Shown here piece after piece: positions 1 to 8,548 of a stretch of DNA of 64,000 nt. The stretch covers positions 682,001 to 746,000 of the forward strand of contig NZ_JAUSWY010000001.1 in NCBI RefSeq assembly GCF_030815585.1, given 5' to 3'. The translations under genes were made by a program, and so were the position numbers. Under the pieces are notes generated by a model. That model had not been told where the DNA came from and did no database searches. It saw nothing but the letters and a program-made list of their open reading frames with translations. Numbering within the stretch: position 1 is the stretch's first letter; every line of letters begins with the position of its first letter. The DNA comes from Arthrobacter pascens (GTDB taxonomy: Bacteria; Actinomycetota; Actinomycetes; Actinomycetales; Micrococcaceae).

Positions 1-113
1 GCAATGAACTGACGCGTCAGTAACCTCAGGCGTAGATTGGAGCCAGACCGGCGACGGCCGAGCCAGCGGTGTCCCCCACATCGCGTGATGCCATCCAGTC
101 CGCCGCCGGTCCC

Positions 114-371
114 TCAGTCCAGATCGGGTGCGCTGGCAATGATGTAGTCGGCGGCCGCGGGCCCCTTCATGGTCAGGTGGTTTTGGCCGGGGCTGATGTG
201 GTGGCCTTTCAAGGCAGCCCACAGCACCTCGGGCGCTTCGGGCTCCACCAGATTGATCAGGCACCAACTCGTGTACAACCCGTAGAGCTCATCGGCGTCC
301 AGGCCGGATTCGACATCACGTTCCTCAGTCACAGCCTGGGAGAGGAACTGTTCAATGTGGGTGTCAGTCAT
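114..371 (-). CDS. conserved hypothetical protein, 85 aa
   Basis: Short acidic soluble protein with no signal peptide or membrane segment. A good ribosome binding site (AAGGAG) lies seven bases before the ATG, and codon use is typical of the window, so the gene is probably real. I recognise no domain. It contains two tryptophans in a hydrophobic central part and ends in DLD. It stands alone on the minus strand, with a long inverted repeat 180 bases upstream. Function unknown. Confidence 0.6.
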   Translation of the reverse strand: MTDTHIEQFLSQAVTEERDVESGLDADELYGLYTSWCLINLVEPEAPEVLWAALKGHHISPGQNHLTMKGPAAADYIIASAPDLD

Positions 372-546
372 GGCGCTCCTTCGGCAGGCGGCTGTCGGCA
401 GGTCGGTCCGATGAAGTGGCCCGCACCTTTATGGATAATCTACAGGTCGAAGTGCTTGAGGGGTCTCGCCCGAGATGTCGGCGTTCATTTCTGCCGCGAG
501 ATTTGCGAGTGCGTCTGCATCAATCATCCTGTCCGTCCGTCCCCCC

Positions 547-608
547 GAGTTTTTGTCCAGATAATGGGCCGGTAAATATCTCTCAAGGGCCATTATCTGG
601 ACAAAAAC
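547..608. repeat. long inverted repeat (arms about 20 bp)
   Basis: Left arm 549-570 and right arm 587-608 are inverse complements with essentially one asymmetric position, separated by 16 bases. The outer core, GAGTTTTTGTCCAGATAA on the left, recurs inverted at 9228-9245. It lies between the 85-aa gene and the methyltransferase. It could be a strong bidirectional terminator, but the recurrence of the core 8.7 kb away suggests ends of a mobile or repeated element. Confidence 0.7.
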
Positions 609-665
609 ACGGGAGGAGGGAGCATGGGATAAGGCGGACTCGGCCGGACATCACTAAGGAGCGGC

Positions 666-1334
666 ATGGGTACGGATGAGGGCGGGCTCTCCCGGCTGCA
701 GCATCCCCGCTTCGCGCGCGCCTACGCCTCCGCCGTCGAAGGCATGAACCGCCGCGGGGGCACCGACCACCGGCGCACTTTGCTGGCTCCGCTTCACGGA
801 ACCGTCATCGAGATCGGTGCGGGTGACGGATCGGCGTTCGGGCTGTACCCCGACGCCGTCACGCAGGTACTGGCCCTGGAACCGGAAGACTTCCTTAGAG
901 CCCGGGCCCAGGAAAATGCAGCCTCCGCCCCGGTGCCCGTGACGGTCCTGGCCGCGGCGGCGGAGCAGATTCCGGCCGCGGACGCCAGCGCGGACGCCGT
1001 GGTCACAAGCCTGGTCCTGTGCAGCGTCGCGGACCAGGCTGCCGTCCTGGCGGAAATCCACCGCGTCCTGCGCCCCGGCGGAACCCTGGCCTTCTACGAG
1101 CATGTACGGTCCCGGCACCGCCTGCTTGCCAAGGCGGAGGACCTGCTCACGCCGGCATGGGGGCGGATCGCCGGTGGCTGCCATCCGAACCGGGACACCC
1201 TCAGTGCCATCACCGCAGCCGGGCTCACGCTCCGGGACAGCCGGCGTTTCGGCTTCGCCGTCCACCCACTGGTCCCACCGGTTGCCCACATCTTGGGCCA
1301 CGCGAGCCGACCGGAGATGTTACGTTCCACATAG
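666..1334 (+). CDS. class I SAM-dependent methyltransferase
   Basis: 222-residue soluble methyltransferase of the UbiE/Methyltransf_11 type. The SAM-binding glycine motif I is at residues 47-56 (VIEIGAGDGS), an acidic residue after strand 2 (LEPED) is in place, and the later HRVLRPGGTLAFYEHV stretch is the classic post-motif III loop and strand. The start has AAGGAG six bases upstream. The substrate cannot be read from the sequence. It sits alone between the inverted repeat at 547-608 and the S-methylmethionine permease gene, with no operon partner. Confidence 0.85.
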   Translation: MGTDEGGLSRLQHPRFARAYASAVEGMNRRGGTDHRRTLLAPLHGTVIEIGAGDGSAFGLYPDAVTQVLALEPEDFLRARAQENAASAPVPVTVLAAAAEQIPAADASADAVVTSLVLCSVADQAAVLAEIHRVLRPGGTLAFYEHVRSRHRLLAKAEDLLTPAWGRIAGGCHPNRDTLSAITAAGLTLRDSRRFGFAVHPLVPPVAHILGHASRPEMLRST

Positions 1335-1483
1335 GCATGATGAAATGTTCTTAATGACCAAAATCGTGTTTCGTGTTACTTTCATCCCTACCGTTGCTGC
1401 ACAGCTCAAGGCGGCTTGTCTCATCCGTCGGGCGCCGGGCGCACCCGTCGCATCAGGACCTGTCCACTCACCTGGGAGAAACC

Positions 1484-2920
1484 ATGGAACCTCTATCACC
1501 TGTCCGGCTGGAACCACAGCCAGTGACTCCCACGGCGACCGATTCCGGGCTCCGGCGGTCCATGGGGCCACGGCATCTGGTCATGATCGCCATGGGCGGG
1601 GTGATCGGATCCGGACTGTTCCTGAGCTCGGGCTACACCATTTCCCAGGCCGGGCCGCTGGGTGCGGTCATCGCCTATCTCATTGGCGCCTTTGTTGTGT
1701 ATCTGGTGATGGCCTGCCTCGGCGAACTTGCCATTGCTTACCCGGTCTCAGGCGCCTTCCATATCTACGCGGCGAGGTCGATCGGGCCGGCCACCGGGTT
1801 CACCACGGCCTGGCTCTACTGGCTCTGCTGGGCAGTGGCCATAGGATCGGAGTTCACCGCTTCAGGTCTCCTGATGCAGCGCTGGTTCCCGGGCGTTGAC
1901 GTCTGGATCTGGTGCGTCATCTTCGCCGCGGTGCTCTTCGGCCTCAACGCAGTTTCATCGAAGTTCTTCGGCGAATCCGAGTTCTGGTTTGCCATCGCCA
2001 AGGTCGGCGCCATCATAGTCCTGATTGTTTTCGGTGGCGCGGCGCTGTTCGGCTTCCACCCGCTCAGCGAGGGGGCCAACCACCCCTTGATGTTTGAGAA
2101 CTTCAACACCTCCAGCGGTTTCTTCCCCAACGGCTTCACCGGTGTCCTCGTCACCGCACTTGCAGTGTTCTACGCGTTCTCCGGCTCTGAACTCATCGGC
2201 GTGGCAGCGGGCGAGACAACTGATCCCGCCACCAGCATCCCCAAAGCCATGCGCACCACAGTCATCCGCCTGCTGATCTTCTTCGTCGGGGCCATCGCTG
2301 TCATCGCCGCTACCATCCCGTTTGAGCAGGTGGGACTTGATGAAAGCCCCTTCGTGACGGTCTTCTCATCCATCGGTATTCCCTTCGCCGCCGACATCAT
2401 GAACTTCGTCATCATCACCGCGCTCCTCTCCGCAGGGAACAGCGGTCTTTTCTCCTGCGCCCGCATGCTTTACTCCCTTGCCGACGAAGGGCACGCCCCC
2501 CGGGTGTTGAAGAAGCTGACCCGACGCGGCATCCCGATGGTCGCGCTCTCCGTCAGCATGCTGGGCGGCCTGGCATCACTCATCAGCAGCGTCGTGGCGC
2601 CAGAAACTGTGTACCTGGCGCTCGTTTCGGTGGCAGGATTCGCCGTCGTCGGAGTCTGGATGTCCATCACCGCCTCGCACTTTTTCCACCGGAGATCCTT
2701 CGTCAGGAACGGCGGCGATGTTGCTGCCCTTCCCTACAGGGCCCCGCTGTTCCCGCTCGTGCCGATTCTGGCCTTTTCGCTTTGTCTCATTTCGCTGGTG
2801 GGCATCGCCTTTGACCCCAACCAGGTAGCGGCCCTCTATTTCGGACTGACTTTTGTTGGCGCCTGCTACGCCTTCTTCTACTTCAAGTACGGACGCAAGC
2901 GCCAGGAAACCTCGCCCTGA
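1484..2920 (+). CDS. mmuP: S-methylmethionine permease (APC family)
   Basis: 478-residue amino-acid permease with about 12 hydrophobic segments. The APC consensus GGVIGSGLF is at residues 38-46. Recalled from memory, it resembles E. coli MmuP closely across its length (AWLYWLCW, GEFWF-like ESEFWF, SGSELIGVAAGE, NSGLFSCARML, LSVSMLGG, FDPNQ near the end), more than the GABA, proline or aromatic branches. The chosen ATG has GGAGAA upstream; an upstream in-frame extension is not protein-like. MmuP imports S-methylmethionine with a proton. The presence of mmuM 3 kb downstream supports this. Other APC substrates are not excluded. Confidence 0.82.
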   Translation: MEPLSPVRLEPQPVTPTATDSGLRRSMGPRHLVMIAMGGVIGSGLFLSSGYTISQAGPLGAVIAYLIGAFVVYLVMACLGELAIAYPVSGAFHIYAARSIGPATGFTTAWLYWLCWAVAIGSEFTASGLLMQRWFPGVDVWIWCVIFAAVLFGLNAVSSKFFGESEFWFAIAKVGAIIVLIVFGGAALFGFHPLSEGANHPLMFENFNTSSGFFPNGFTGVLVTALAVFYAFSGSELIGVAAGETTDPATSIPKAMRTTVIRLLIFFVGAIAVIAATIPFEQVGLDESPFVTVFSSIGIPFAADIMNFVIITALLSAGNSGLFSCARMLYSLADEGHAPRVLKKLTRRGIPMVALSVSMLGGLASLISSVVAPETVYLALVSVAGFAVVGVWMSITASHFFHRRSFVRNGGDVAALPYRAPLFPLVPILAFSLCLISLVGIAFDPNQVAALYFGLTFVGACYAFFYFKYGRKRQETSP

Positions 2921-2976
2921 TCAACGGTGCAGGCGTGTGAGAATGGCGTAGTTGTCGAGCGGAAGGAGCATGGAGC

Positions 2977-3777
2977 GTGGATTCTTCCTCGGAAGCGTCG
3001 TCCATGGCCCAAGGACTTCGAATTGTTCGGCTTGTCGCAGACCGGGAGAAGCGGGGGAGGCGGCTTCTCGGCGTTTCCCAGCTCGCAGCCGAGCTGGAGA
3101 TGGAACAAAGCCGTGTCTCCCGGCTGACCCAGGAATTGTGTGAACTGGGACTGCTGGAACGTGTGGAACGCGGCCCATTCCGGACCGGACAACGTTTTTT
3201 CAGCCTGGCCGCAGCGTTGAATACCGGCTGGGTCCGTGAATCCAGGACCGAACTTGAGGCTTTGGTGGCTTCTTTTGGCCTTAGGTCCAGGGTCTCCGTC
3301 CGCGAGGGCTTCCGCGTCATTCTCCTGCGGGCCTCCAGCAATGACGCGCTTCCCGGCAGCTTCGTTAAACCCGGCATGGTGACACCCGTATGGTGCACAG
3401 GGTCTGGCCGGGCGTTGCTGTGGGACGACGGGAGGCCAGCCGTTCAAGCCCTCCTTGAGGACGTTAACTTCATCGGCGTGGGCGGTCCGGGGGCTGCCCA
3501 TTCGCCACAGGAAGTCGTCGAACTGATGGACCGGGACAGGGCACGGGGCTTCATTCTTGCGGAGGAAGAATTCGAGCATGAAGTCTATGAGCTGGCCGTT
3601 CCCGTCCGCAGGGCCGACGGCTCCATTTTTGCCGGGCTCAGCGTCCTGGGTAGCAGAGCCGGGATCACGTCCAGCACCGATGACATTGCAGCCGCCCTCA
3701 CGGCAGCAGCCGCACGGCTGGGGACGCGCGAAGGACGCGCGCGGGACGACGCCGGGCGGAAGGGCGTTGCTGGCTAG
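2977..3777 (+). CDS. IclR family transcriptional regulator
   Basis: 266-residue IclR-type regulator: N-terminal winged helix-turn-helix at about residues 31-55 (LAAELEMEQSRVSRLTQELC) and a C-terminal GAF-like effector domain with the family pattern GRALLWDD, RGFILAEEEFE and ELAVPVRRADGS. The start is a GTG with AAGGAG about ten bases upstream; an internal ATG at codon 10 is an alternative. It follows mmuP by 56 bases in the same direction and is convergent with a second IclR gene, so one or both probably control this catabolic/transport locus. The last codons lie in a 36-bp tandem duplication. Confidence 0.85.
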   Translation: MDSSSEASSMAQGLRIVRLVADREKRGRRLLGVSQLAAELEMEQSRVSRLTQELCELGLLERVERGPFRTGQRFFSLAAALNTGWVRESRTELEALVASFGLRSRVSVREGFRVILLRASSNDALPGSFVKPGMVTPVWCTGSGRALLWDDGRPAVQALLEDVNFIGVGGPGAAHSPQEVVELMDRDRARGFILAEEEFEHEVYELAVPVRRADGSIFAGLSVLGSRAGITSSTDDIAAALTAAAARLGTREGRARDDAGRKGVAG

Positions 3778-3816
3778 AAGGACGACGTCGGCCGGAAGGG
3801 CGCGGCCGGCTAGAGC
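3745..3816. repeat. 36-bp tandem duplication at convergent gene ends
   Basis: Positions 3745-3780 and 3781-3816 are two adjacent copies of a 36-bp unit (GACGACG..GGAAGGGCG...GGCTAG) with about seven differences. The first copy carries the stop codon of the plus-strand IclR gene; the second overlaps the stop of the minus-strand IclR gene. Confidence 0.75.
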
Positions 3817-4604
3817 CGGTTCTGTGGCGGGGCGTGACCCAGCGTCGACTCAAGCCACTTTCCCCATGACACCAGAGCCGTGGCGCAGACCTCCAGCCGC
3901 GGCTCCAGGCGGGTCTTGGCGCCTACCACCTGCAGCCCGGCCACCACGTCGCCCTTGAAGTCCCTGACCGGAACGGCCAGGGAATACAATCCCGGCTCGG
4001 CTTCCTCGTCCACGATGGAGTACCCCCGTTCCCGGGCCGCGCGCAGTCGTGACAGGAAGTCCTCCACGTCAGCGGGTGTATTGGGGCCATGACGCACGAA
4101 GGCGACGTCGGAGAAAATGGTCCGGACCTCGTCGTCGGACGCTTCCCACAGCAGTGCCTGGCCGGCGTCGCTGCAGTATGCCGGGTAGGGGCGGCCCAGC
4201 CAGGATCCGACCATGTTGCTGCTGGCCGGAACGCGCTCACCGACGGTGACCGTGCTGTCTCCGCTCAGAACTCCAAGGAAGCATCCCTCATCGGTTTCAC
4301 CGGCCAACCCTTCCAACGCGGTCGCACCGTCTGTCTGCAGCCGTTGCTCTGTCAATAGCTGCGCGTCGGTCAGGAGCGACCAGTCCAGGGTGTAGGACCG
4401 ATGCTCTCTCCGTGCCAGGAACCCCTCCTGCTGGGCGGCCCGCAGGCTGCGCGAAACCTGGCTGCGGTCCTTGCCGAGATCGGCTGCTATATCGGCCACC
4501 GTTCCACCAGGCATGCCGTCGGCATTGCGGGAGCCCACCGCCAGGACAGCCATGATTCCCCGGCCCATGCTGGACGTCTTAGACATGGATCCGATTCTAG
4601 TCAT
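3810..4604 (-). CDS. IclR family transcriptional regulator
   Basis: 264-residue regulator with the same two-domain layout as its convergent neighbour: winged HTH near residues 36-60 (VADIAADLGKDRSQVSRSLR) and a GAF-like ligand domain with AGQALLWEA, RERGYSIVDEEAEPGL and LAVPVRDFKGD. Two close starts, ATG at 4604 and ATG at 4586, both lack a clear ribosome binding site; an open frame further upstream runs into the cyclase gene and is not used. It lies 29 bases downstream of the cyclase gene in the same direction, so it may be co-transcribed with it. The effector is unknown. Confidence 0.82.
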   Translation of the reverse strand: MTRIGSMSKTSSMGRGIMAVLAVGSRNADGMPGGTVADIAADLGKDRSQVSRSLRAAQQEGFLARREHRSYTLDWSLLTDAQLLTEQRLQTDGATALEGLAGETDEGCFLGVLSGDSTVTVGERVPASSNMVGSWLGRPYPAYCSDAGQALLWEASDDEVRTIFSDVAFVRHGPNTPADVEDFLSRLRAARERGYSIVDEEAEPGLYSLAVPVRDFKGDVVAGLQVVGAKTRLEPRLEVCATALVSWGKWLESTLGHAPPQNRL

Positions 4605-4633
4605 TGGACTGATGAGTCTTGGACGGACGCGTC

Positions 4634-5386
4634 TTAGTGGATGGCGAAGACCCGGGCAGGAAAACCGCTGCCGCGCAGGGGCTTGGGCCAGCTCGCAATG
4701 AGCGCCGCGCCCGCTTCGGGAAGTCCTTCCAGGTTCGCCATCAGCTCGATCTGCCACCGGTTCTGCGCCAGGACATAGGTCTCCAGGGAGAAATCCTGAC
4801 GGGACGTAGCCAGCCCCGGGTCTGTGTCCGTCTGTTCATGACCGACGGCGGTAGCCGACCGCTCTTCAATCAGGAAGGAGAGCACTTCCTGCGACCAGCC
4901 CGGCGTGTGGCTGACGCCTTCATCGTCCCTGTTTGCCATGGCGCCAGCATCGGGCCAGCGATGACTCCACCCTGTCCGCAAAGCCACAAAGGTCCCGGGT
5001 GTGATGGGACCATTGCGGCTTTCCCATGCCTGAACGTCCTCCATCCCGGGAGTGGCGTCCGCGTTTGCGGTGACGCGCTCCGTGATGTCGAGGATGACCA
5101 GCGGCAGGATCATCTCCTCCACCGAAATCTGGTCCAGGGTCCGTCCCCCGGAGATGAAGTGCGAGGGAGGATCAACGTGTGTTCCCCACTGGCCGATGAT
5201 CGAATAGCGGTGAGCGGTGAAACCGTCACCTTTCTCCAGATCGAAAACGGACTCCCTGACTTCGTCGGGGAACGCAGGGAAATGCGGCTGGCCGGGATGG
5301 AACGCGTGCGTCAGGTCAGTAAATGATCTGCCGGCAAGCAGCTGCTGCAGGCCGTCCCAGAGTCCGGTGGTGGTGGCTTCAATCAT
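4634..5386 (-). CDS. cyclase/kynurenine formamidase-like metal-dependent hydrolase
   Basis: 250-residue member of the cyclase family PF04199, which includes kynurenine formamidase KynB, isatin hydrolase and polyketide cyclase-like enzymes. The metal-binding signature is GTHVDPPSH at residues 68-76, and the N-terminal DLTHAFHPGQPHFP and the later GHEQTDTDPG segment match the family. It starts with ATGA overlapping the stop of the preceding 144-aa gene, so the two are translationally coupled. The exact substrate (an amide or cyclic amide/ester) cannot be assigned. Its place between mmuP and mmuM suggests catabolism of an amino-acid-like compound. Confidence 0.8.
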   Translation of the reverse strand: MIEATTTGLWDGLQQLLAGRSFTDLTHAFHPGQPHFPAFPDEVRESVFDLEKGDGFTAHRYSIIGQWGTHVDPPSHFISGGRTLDQISVEEMILPLVILDITERVTANADATPGMEDVQAWESRNGPITPGTFVALRTGWSHRWPDAGAMANRDDEGVSHTPGWSQEVLSFLIEERSATAVGHEQTDTDPGLATSRQDFSLETYVLAQNRWQIELMANLEGLPEAGAALIASWPKPLRGSGFPARVFAIH

Positions 5387-5817
5387 GATGCGGCCCGGCT
5401 TTCAAAGACTGGAAGGGCAGTGTGGGAGACGCTGATGGGCCCTGTCAGCTCGATGACGGGTACCTCCCAGGGGTGGATATCCACGATGTGCTGCAGGCAG
5501 CGTTCGACGGCGGCGTCAGGGAGCGCCGCATCGAAATACGTCGTGAAGACAAAGGTCGGTGAAATTGTCTCCTGGCCCACCTCGCCCAACGTTGGGTTGG
5601 CGCCTTCAGCGGACGTGAACCCCTCGAAACCCAGGCCGGATTCGAAGACATGTCTGTAGTTGCCAAAATCCCCGAGGTCGGGGGATTCAGACAAAGCCTG
5701 GAGCAGGGCCACGATGCCCGCTTCCTCCTTGAATGCTGCTGCGTCGCCCTTGGCGAGCCGCGAGAAGGTTTCCGGCGCTATGGGCCAATGCACACGCAGC
5801 TTACGCACTGCTTTCAT
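5383..5817 (-). CDS. conserved protein of unknown function coupled to the cyclase
   Basis: 144-residue soluble protein. I do not recognise a named family. The segment IHPWEVPVIELTGPISV near residues 115-131 resembles the HPYE(V/E)P strand of CutA/NIF3-like small dimeric folds, so a metal- or nucleotide-binding dimer is conceivable but unproven. I chose ATG at 5817, with GAAG six bases upstream, over an upstream TTG at 5829. The stop overlaps the cyclase start (ATGA), which implies a shared function. It is divergent from mmuM across 149 bases. Confidence 0.65.
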   Translation of the reverse strand: MKAVRKLRVHWPIAPETFSRLAKGDAAAFKEEAGIVALLQALSESPDLGDFGNYRHVFESGLGFEGFTSAEGANPTLGEVGQETISPTFVFTTYFDAALPDAAVERCLQHIVDIHPWEVPVIELTGPISVSHTALPVFESRAAS

Positions 5818-5966
5818 TTCAATCTTCAAGGAAAGCCTTCATGTTCGGGTTCGCAAATGGTGTTTGGCTGCCATGCTGACATAGACTTGTGATCATTACA
5901 AGCATCACAAAATGCTTATGGCGCACATCTTCAAGAACGAAACCGACCCGCTTGGAGCCCCACACG

Positions 5967-6920
5967 ATGCCCAGCAACACCAAGCTCTCCCGCATGCTCG
6001 ACGCCGGAGCGAACCTGACCGTGGACGGCGCACTGGCCACTGAGCTTGAAGCCCACGGCTGCAATCTGGAAGACCCTTTGTGGTCCGCTAAGGTCCTGCT
6101 GGAACAGCCGCAGCTCGTTAAGCGCGTGCACCAGGATTACTTCCGCGCCGGAGCCAACGTCGCCATCACGGCGAGCTACCAGGCCACACCCCAGGGATTC
6201 GCGCGGCGCGGCATCGCTGAGGAAGCGGCCTTGGAACTGGTGGCCTTGAGTGTGCGCCTGGCCGACGAGGCCCGCCGCGAGCACCTGGCTGAAAATCCGG
6301 ATGCGGGCCCGCTGCTGATTGCAGGATCGGTGGGGCCCTACGGCGCGTACCTTGCGGATGGGTCCGAATACCGGGGCGACTACATCCTCAGCCGTAAGGA
6401 GTTTTTGGAGTTCCACCGGCCTCGAATCGCAGCGCTGGTGGAGGCCGGAGCGGATTTTCTTGCCTGTGAGACGCTGCCGTCATTGCCGGAGGCCGAGGCC
6501 CTGTTGGCGCTTATGAAAGAGTTCGACGTCGAAGGCTGGCTCTCGTTCACGCTGCGGGATGGGCGGCACATCAGTGACGGTACGCCGCTGGGTCAGGTGG
6601 CGGAGCTCTTTGGGGAGGAGCCACTCGTGGTGGCGATCGGCGTGAACTGTGTGCCGCTGGAGTTGGTCTCCCCGGCCCTGGATGCCCTGGGCAAAGCCAC
6701 CGGTACGCCGCTCATCGCATATCCAAACTCGGGCGAAACCTACGACGCAGTCACCAAAACGTGGGGTCCGGCCGCGTCCGGGGATCACCTCGCGGGCCCC
6801 GGCGGTCAGCAGCCCGCAAGCCTTGCGGAGGGAACCGCCGTCTGGCGTGAACTCGGAGCCCGGCTCCTTGGCGGGTGCTGCCGGACCACCCCGGAGGATA
6901 TTACCGCCGTGGCCAGCTGA
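5967..6920 (+). CDS. mmuM: homocysteine S-methyltransferase
   Basis: 317-residue enzyme that transfers a methyl group from S-methylmethionine (or SAM) to homocysteine, giving methionine. The family start DGALATELE is at residues 20-28. The zinc-binding cysteines are present: one in GVNCV in the C-terminal half and the pair GGCC at about residues 302-303. The ATG has TTGGAG eight to nine bases upstream; the open frame continues further upstream but looks non-coding. Together with the MmuP-like permease at 1484 this gives a complete S-methylmethionine uptake and use pair, here separated by regulators and a hydrolase operon. Confidence 0.9.
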   Translation: MPSNTKLSRMLDAGANLTVDGALATELEAHGCNLEDPLWSAKVLLEQPQLVKRVHQDYFRAGANVAITASYQATPQGFARRGIAEEAALELVALSVRLADEARREHLAENPDAGPLLIAGSVGPYGAYLADGSEYRGDYILSRKEFLEFHRPRIAALVEAGADFLACETLPSLPEAEALLALMKEFDVEGWLSFTLRDGRHISDGTPLGQVAELFGEEPLVVAIGVNCVPLELVSPALDALGKATGTPLIAYPNSGETYDAVTKTWGPAASGDHLAGPGGQQPASLAEGTAVWRELGARLLGGCCRTTPEDITAVAS

Positions 6921-6952
6921 GTTAACGCGCGCTTCTTGTCCGGCATCCACGC
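6921..6952. repeat. direct repeat, copy 1 (partner at 8455-8499)
   Basis: GTTAACGCG followed by GCTTCTTGTCCGGCATYCACGC. The 22-base part at 6931-6952 matches 8478-8499 with one difference. GTTAACGCG at 6921-6929 matches 8455-8463. The two copies flank the aminotransferase gene. Confidence 0.7.
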
Positions 6953-6973
6953 GACCCGCCAGCAGCCGTAGGT

Positions 6974-8287
6974 TCAGGCCAGGTACTTGTCGGCTGCAGC
7001 CAATGCCTCGTCCAGGATGGCCAGGCCCGCGGCGGCGTCGGCGTCGCTCACGTTGAGGGGCGGAGCCACATGGACGCGGTTGCCCAGCATCAGCGGCAAC
7101 AAGCCCCGGTCAAGGCACGCCCTGGCGAAGGAAACCATCGGCGCGTTGGCCGCCCCGGTGGCTCCCGCTGGCACCAGCGGCTCCTTGGTTGACCGGTCGC
7201 GGACCAGCTCAAGGCTCCAGAGGCCGCCGATGCCGCGAACATCCCCGACGGACCCGTGCTTGTCGGCGAGCTCCCTGAGTCCTGGCCCCAGGAGGTCCGT
7301 GCCGAGGCGGGCAGCTGCCGCGACGGTGTCCTCCTCGCGCATCGCGTTGATGGCGCCGACGGCTGCTGCGCAGGCGAGCGGGTGGCCGCTGTATGTCATG
7401 CCCGCCGGGTAGGGGCGTTTGGTGAACATCTCATAGATCGCGTCGCCCACCACTACGCCGCCCAGCGGGACGTAGCCGGAATTCACGCCCTTCGCGAAGA
7501 CCATCAGGTCGGGTGCCACGCCGTCGTGGTCGACGCCGAACCAGGCTCCCGTGCGGCCGAAGCCGACCATGACCTCGTCGGCGATGTAGACGATGCCGTG
7601 GCGGTCGCACAGGTCCCGGACGCCGCGCAGGTAGCCGGGCGGTGGCACGATGACGCCGGAACTGCCGGTTACCGATTCCAGGACCAATCCAGCGATCGTC
7701 GACGGCCCTTCCAGGAGGATCACCTGCTCGAGATGGGCGAGCGCCCGCTCGCACTCTTCCTCCGGGGTCCTCGATCCGAACGCCGACCGGTACAGGAAAG
7801 GACCGAAGAAGTGGACGGCGGCGCCCGCCCCGGTGTCCGAGGCCCAGCGGCGCGGGTCGCCGGTGAGGTGGATCGAAGCCGCTGTGGAGCCATGGTAGGA
7901 GCGGTAGGCTGCGAGCACCTTCGGCCGTCCGGTGTATAGGCGCGCCATCCGGACAGCATGCTCGATGGCTTCGGTGCCGCCGGTGGTGAACAGCACGTGC
8001 CCCAGGCCCTCCGGCGCCACCTCCACAATCAGCCGCGCCGCTTCGCCCCGGACATCGGACGCGTGGCCGGGCGCGAGCGTGCACAGACGGTCGGCTTGTT
8101 CCTTGATCGCAGCAACAATGCGCGGATGTTGGTGACCGAGGTTGGTGAACACCAGCTGCGAACTGAAGTCCAGGTAGCTCCGTCCGTTGGCGTCGATGAC
8201 GTAGCTCCCGGAGCCGCCCACCAAGGTAGGCACGTCGCGCGGCCCCTGCACAGCCCAGGGGTGGAAGACCAGTTCGTCGAGATTCAT
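6974..8287 (-). CDS. class III PLP-dependent aminotransferase
   Basis: 437-residue fold-type I aminotransferase of the omega-amino acid/aspartate aminotransferase family. Visible features are GGTEAIEHAVRMAR (cofactor phosphate binding, about 103-116), ADEV with the cofactor aspartate at 237, and LMVFAKGVNSGYVPLGG with the Schiff-base lysine at 266. GGAGG precedes the ATG at 8287. It is convergent with mmuM and divergent from the membrane protein at 8549. The amino donor could be taurine, beta-alanine, GABA or a related compound. The gene is bracketed by a 22-bp direct repeat at 6931-6952 and 8478-8499. Confidence 0.88.
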   Translation of the reverse strand: MNLDELVFHPWAVQGPRDVPTLVGGSGSYVIDANGRSYLDFSSQLVFTNLGHQHPRIVAAIKEQADRLCTLAPGHASDVRGEAARLIVEVAPEGLGHVLFTTGGTEAIEHAVRMARLYTGRPKVLAAYRSYHGSTAASIHLTGDPRRWASDTGAGAAVHFFGPFLYRSAFGSRTPEEECERALAHLEQVILLEGPSTIAGLVLESVTGSSGVIVPPPGYLRGVRDLCDRHGIVYIADEVMVGFGRTGAWFGVDHDGVAPDLMVFAKGVNSGYVPLGGVVVGDAIYEMFTKRPYPAGMTYSGHPLACAAAVGAINAMREEDTVAAAARLGTDLLGPGLRELADKHGSVGDVRGIGGLWSLELVRDRSTKEPLVPAGATGAANAPMVSFARACLDRGLLPLMLGNRVHVAPPLNVSDADAAAGLAILDEALAAADKYLA

Positions 8288-8356
8288 GACATCCTCCGTT
8301 TTCAGTGCCGGACCGACCACCCTTAATGCTTCACCTTGGCACCGTCGTGCGGCAGC

Positions 8357-8386
8357 GTCCATAGCATGGAGCGTGTCCATAGCATG
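8357..8386. promoter_or_regulatory. paired 12-bp direct repeat in a divergent promoter region
   Basis: GTCCATAGCATG occurs at 8357-8368 and again at 8375-8386, an 18-base period. It lies between the aminotransferase (minus) and the membrane protein gene (plus). Two identical boxes less than two helix turns apart suggest a regulator binding site. No regulator can be named. Confidence 0.35.
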
Positions 8387-8454
8387 CGTCGGGCGAGTAC
8401 GACGGCGGTGATGCGGTCGCCTGCCTTCGCTGCGGTCGGCAACGGTGCGGCTGG

Positions 8455-8499
8455 GTTAACGCGGGTGGGCCACGCGAGCTTCTTGTCCGGCATTCACGC
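8455..8499. repeat. direct repeat, copy 2 (partner at 6921-6952)
   Basis: Second copy of the GTTAACGCG...GCTTCTTGTCCGGCAT element, here with 14 extra bases between the two parts. Confidence 0.65.
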
Positions 8500-8548
8500 C
8501 GGGGCTAGCATTGCCTGCACAACAGCCCCGCCTGAAGGGGAGTGCGGC

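Noticed and set aside
8..21. Perfect 14-bp palindrome ACTGACGCGTCAGT
   Set aside because: Could be an operator, but no promoter or downstream gene can be tied to it at the window edge.
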